This document shows, in pieces, positions 34,390 through 35,337 of a stretch of DNA of 35,337 nucleotides. The notes under the pieces were generated by a model. That model saw only the letters and a program-made list of their open reading frames with translations, made no database searches and was not told where the DNA came from. Source of the DNA: Saccharicrinis sp. (GTDB lineage: Bacteria > Bacteroidota > Bacteroidia > Bacteroidales > Marinilabiliaceae); assembly GCA_024635585.1 (NCBI GenBank), contig JAGXIP010000281.1:1-35337 (forward strand), given 5' to 3'. Positions within the stretch are counted from its first letter, which is position 1. Each line of letters begins with the position of its first letter. A program made the translations under genes and the position numbers.

Positions 34390-35337
34390 ATGCTAAAAAT
34401 TTTACTCATAGGGATTAGTTTGGCAATGAGCATATCTTCGGCTTATGCACAGTGGCAATCTGAATTGTTGAAGGTGCAAAATGATAATAGCTTGTTGTAT
34501 CATGCCGATGCCAATGGTTTTGTACTGCCTGATTTTAGCCATGCAGGATACATGGGCGGAGGTATCGATATTCCTACAGTGCCGGTTATTAAAGCCATAT
34601 CGCCCATAGCAGGTGATAATACGGCGCATATTCAAGCAGCTATTAACAGTATGGCTAGTTTCCCGATAAATGCGCAGGGCATACGGGGGGCTTTGCTGCT
34701 CAATGCCGGATTGTACGAAATATGGGGCACCTTACATGTTGGTGTGAGTGGGGTAGTACTGCGTGGTGTTGGTAACAGTACTTCTACTGTAAATTCCACC
34801 GTCTTGAAGGCCAAGGGCAACACGCCCCACCAACGCGATGTATTGGTAGCGGGTAACCTGATGAAAAACTATTGGGATAAGGGAATAAGTAACCTTCAAA
34901 ATATTACCACAGACATAGTGCCTTCCGGTGCTACTTCATTTGCAGTAGACAATGCTGGTAGCTTTACTGTGGGCGATCAGGTTGTTATCACCCATCCTTG
35001 CACCAAAGCGTGGATAGAGGCGGTAAACTATGGTGGCGTACCCGATGTTGCTGAGCGATGGACTGTAAATCAATTGCCCATTGTGTACAACCGTTATGTA
35101 ACACAAGTTAGTGGTAATACTATTACGGTAGATGCGCCTTTGTTTTATGTGCTAAACCGATCCTTGGCTCAGAGCACAATTTCCCATTTTAGTGCATCAG
35201 GCATATACAAGCAAATAGGTTTAGAGAATTTCAGAATAGATATTGAAACGGCTGGGGGTGAAGACGAAAATCATGCTTGGCAGGCTATACGCTATAAAAG
35301 CATAGAGAATAGCTGGGCACAAAATGTGGTGGTTACC
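34390..35337 (+). CDS. exported right-handed beta-helix protein, possible lyase (3'-truncated by window edge)
   Basis: 316 codons are visible and the frame is open at the right edge. Signal peptide about 1-20 (MLKILLIGISLAMSISSAYA-QW). Then 'FVLPDFSHAGYMGGGIDIPTVPVIKAISPIAGDNTAHIQAAINSMA', the opening of pectate-lyase-superfamily (Pectate_lyase_3-like) beta-helices: a '.DfShAGY.gG' motif, then 'gdnTahIQaAIn'. 'RGALLLNAGLYEIWGTLHVGVSGVVLRGVGN' is the first coil. The catalytic part is outside the window, so lyase, hydrolase or epimerase activity cannot be decided. It is the fifth gene of the PUL and lies just after a terminator-like hairpin. Confidence 0.75.
   Translation, partial: MLKILLIGISLAMSISSAYAQWQSELLKVQNDNSLLYHADANGFVLPDFSHAGYMGGGIDIPTVPVIKAISPIAGDNTAHIQAAINSMASFPINAQGIRGALLLNAGLYEIWGTLHVGVSGVVLRGVGNSTSTVNSTVLKAKGNTPHQRDVLVAGNLMKNYWDKGISNLQNITTDIVPSGATSFAVDNAGSFTVGDQVVITHPCTKAWIEAVNYGGVPDVAERWTVNQLPIVYNRYVTQVSGNTITVDAPLFYVLNRSLAQSTISHFSASGIYKQIGLENFRIDIETAGGEDENHAWQAIRYKSIENSWAQNVVVT

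Overview
The window is typical of a Bacteroidota chromosome. It has a SusC/SusD pair, a secreted protein with a type IX secretion C-terminal sorting domain, TPR proteins carrying a C-terminal helix-turn-helix or a histidine kinase, several TAnnTTTG-type -7 promoter motifs, and few Shine-Dalgarno sequences. The mix of an alginate-type PL6 lyase locus and a V/A-type ATPase operon suggests a marine or fermentative Marinilabiliales-like organism. That placement is inference; no rRNA or marker gene was available to test it.

Layout. (1) 1-1810: the 3' end of a P-loop ATPase gene with a C-terminal winged helix, followed 11 bp later by a small MscS-like channel. (2) 1919-3658: an AGCS sodium:amino-acid symporter with an inserted hydrophilic loop of about 110 residues. 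(3) 3683-6313: a TPR/transmembrane/HTH regulator, a tiny exported protein made almost wholly of four 13-residue repeats (KEDPIVIIGSKIV), and a SpoIIAA/STAS-like protein, closed by a strong terminator. (4) 6513-10628, minus strand: a B12-binding-type radical SAM protein (TTG start) and a GH20 beta-hexosaminidase, 9 bp apart. (5) 10629-12573: a long leader holding a predicted 17-bp hairpin, then a T9SS-exported protein of three beta-sandwich repeats. (6) 13000-15436: an unrecognised 116-aa protein and an orphan TPR histidine kinase. A terminator-like hairpin has the kinase start codon in its loop. (7) 15875-23498: a seven-gene V/A-type ATPase operon (E, DUF2764, A, B, D, I, K). The proteolipid keeps the Na+ ligands of Enterococcus NtpK, so Na+ coupling is predicted. 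A TTAGA-rich inverted-repeat element lies between B and D. (8) 23877-25013: a seven-repeat PQQ-like beta-propeller lipoprotein. (9) 25681 to the right edge: a polysaccharide utilisation locus with SusC, SusD, a two-domain PL6 lyase, a TIG/IPT surface lipoprotein and the start of a second beta-helix protein.

How the genes may work together. The last block reads as one alginate (or similar uronate polymer) capture, cleavage and uptake system. A Na+-coupled V-ATPase and the AGCS Na+ symporter would share one sodium circuit. The least explained unit is the TPR-HTH regulator with the repeat mini-protein and STAS protein at 3.7-6.3 kb. It is the best candidate here for something undescribed, followed by the 116-aa protein/kinase pair with its internal attenuator-like hairpin.
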